NCBI GenBank assembly: GCA_013695855.1
Contig: JACCZR010000223.1
Span: 1 to 13,044, forward strand
Direction of reading: 5' to 3'
Source: Thermoleophilaceae bacterium
Lineage (GTDB): Bacteria; Actinomycetota; Thermoleophilia; Solirubrobacterales; Thermoleophilaceae
DNA: 13,044 nt
How positions within the stretch are numbered: position 1 is the first letter of the stretch; every line of letters begins with the position of its first letter. Positions 12,595 through 13,044 of this stretch are shown here, piece after piece. The translations under genes and the position numbers were made by a program. The notes beneath the pieces are model-generated. The model saw only the letters and a program-made list of their open reading frames with translations. It was not told where the DNA came from and did not search any database.

Positions 12595-12604
12595 GCGCCA
12601 TCCC

Positions 12605-12784
12605 GTGGCGACCGTGGTCAAGGCCAAGACGAAGTGCTGCAAGGACGACCCCCGCTGCAAGAAGTGCCCCGTGGTCCTCAAGCGCCTCGACAAGGCCGGC
12701 CACGCCGAGCGACTGTCCAAGCGCAGCTACCGCTTCCAAGCAAAGCCGCCGAAGAAGGCGTTCAAGGCGGCGCGGGCCCGGTAG
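12605..12784 (+). CDS. Small basic Cys-rich protein, 59 aa, unknown function
   Basis: Starts at GTG 12605, ends at TAG 12782-12784. It has four Cys close to the N-terminus (C11, C12, C18, C21: CC-x5-C-x2-C) within K-C-C-K-D-D-P-R-C-K-K-C-P-V-V-L. A charged helix-like segment follows (L-K-R-L-D-K-A-G-H-A-E-R-L), then a Lys/Arg-rich tail ending in K-A-A-R-A-R. The Cys spacing suggests zinc binding, or less likely an iron-sulfur site. The high charge is compatible with nucleic-acid or ribosome contact. I recall similar small proteins in other actinobacteria but cannot name a family. GC-biased codon ends and a TACCCT -10 at the usual distance support a real gene. Sharing a control region with the ferritin makes a metal-related role worth testing, but that is inference. 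Confidence 0.75.
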   Translation: MATVVKAKTKCCKDDPRCKKCPVVLKRLDKAGHAERLSKRSYRFQAKPPKKAFKAARAR

Positions 12785-12819
12785 GCCTCAAGCGCGGTGC
12801 GGCGCGAACGCTCTCCGGG

Positions 12820-12825
12820 TAGCAT
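12820..12825 (+). promoter_or_regulatory. -10 element of the terminal small membrane-protein gene
   Basis: TAGCAT, 8 nt before GTG 12834, no Shine-Dalgarno. Same geometry as the other unit-heading genes and a main reason for believing the start codon of the truncated gene. Confidence 0.45.
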
Positions 12826-12833
12826 CTTCGGCC

Positions 12834-13044
12834 GTGGGCTGGACGTTCTTCTACATGTTCGTCGTCCTCAAGATTCCCATCATCGCTGCGTTCTGGTTGG
12901 TCTGGTACGCGACACGCCAGGATCCCGCCGAGCACGGGGAGCCGGGGGACGAGGACGGCTCGGACCGTCACGACCATCCGCACCGCCGCCGGCCGCGCGA
13001 TCCTCGCGGCCCGCGCCGCGGCGGCCCTCACGGCGCGCCGGCCC
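12834..13044 (+). CDS. Small single-span membrane protein (3' end outside window)
   Basis: Starts at GTG 12834 and stays open to the last base; 70 codons are visible. Residues 1-26 form one hydrophobic helix (M-G-W-T-F-F-Y-M-F-V-V-L-K-I-P-I-I-A-A-F-W-L-V-W-Y-A) and end in T-R-Q. An acidic stretch follows (D-P-A-E-H-G-E-P-G-D-E-D-G), then a His/Arg/Pro/Gly-rich, strongly basic tail. The likely topology is a membrane anchor with a short, disordered tail, orientation uncertain. I do not recognise a family. The codons are GC-ended in the tail as elsewhere. A TAGCAT -10 lies 8 nt before the GTG, and 49 bp separate it from the Cys-rich gene, so it may have its own transcript. Confidence 0.6.
   Translation, partial: MGWTFFYMFVVLKIPIIAAFWLVWYATRQDPAEHGEPGDEDGSDRHDHPHRRRPRDPRGPRRGGPHGAPA

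Noticed and set aside
1..13044. tRNA, rRNA, CRISPR, insertion sequences, prophage, toxin-antitoxin or defence systems
   Set aside because: No direct-repeat arrays, cloverleaf-like segments, transposase motifs or defence-protein domains were seen on either strand.

Overview
The window is very GC-rich (about 70 % by eye), densely packed, and coded on both strands with a strong G/C bias at third codon positions and frequent GTG starts. Together with the protein families present, this points to a high-GC Actinomycetota chromosome. A deep-branching group such as Thermoleophilia/Solirubrobacterales is my guess, not something the sequence proves. I see no tRNA, rRNA, CRISPR array, phage gene, transposase or insertion sequence. 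It looks like ordinary housekeeping chromosome.

Layout, left to right: the 3' end of an unidentified gene (1-234, +). A minus-strand pair of an Fpg/Nei-type DNA glycosylase (2126->1284) and a coupled flippase-like membrane protein (1284->238). A divergent plus-strand unit of an unannotated 34-aa basic ORF (2155-2259), an RpiB/LacAB-type isomerase (2256-2693) and a class I SAM methyltransferase (2714-3337). A small orphan gene (3740->3411, -). An APH/ACAD10-11-type phosphotransferase (3891-4949, +) facing a small coiled-coil protein (5325->4963, -). A HAD phosphatase (5348-6034, +). A minus unit of a secreted GH43-like protein (8001->6952) and an EamA transporter (6945->6103). A minus unit of a DEAD-box RNA helicase (9935->8475) and a cyclophilin (8478->8020). 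A quinone-oxidoreductase-like MDR protein (11054->10101, -) divergent from a PfkB sugar kinase (11084-12001, +). A ferritin (12544->12017, -) divergent from a 59-aa Cys-rich protein (12605-12784, +). A small one-helix membrane protein cut by the window end (12834->, +).

The genes do not form one pathway. Two-gene units are joined by stop/start overlaps (TGATG, GTGA, ATGA), which suggests translational coupling.

The most striking signal is regulatory. Ten of thirteen genes that head a transcription unit have a TANNNT hexamer, mostly TAG-C-C/T-T, exactly 7-10 nt upstream of the start codon, with no Shine-Dalgarno sequence and no recognisable -35. Two more have the same hexamer with its first base changed. 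The remaining one, the 109-aa orphan, has a classic Shine-Dalgarno instead. This implies mostly leaderless or near-leaderless transcripts. In two very short divergent gaps (28 and 29 bp) the two -10 hexamers overlap back to back on opposite strands. One of these is a perfect 10-bp palindrome, which suggests compact bidirectional promoters.
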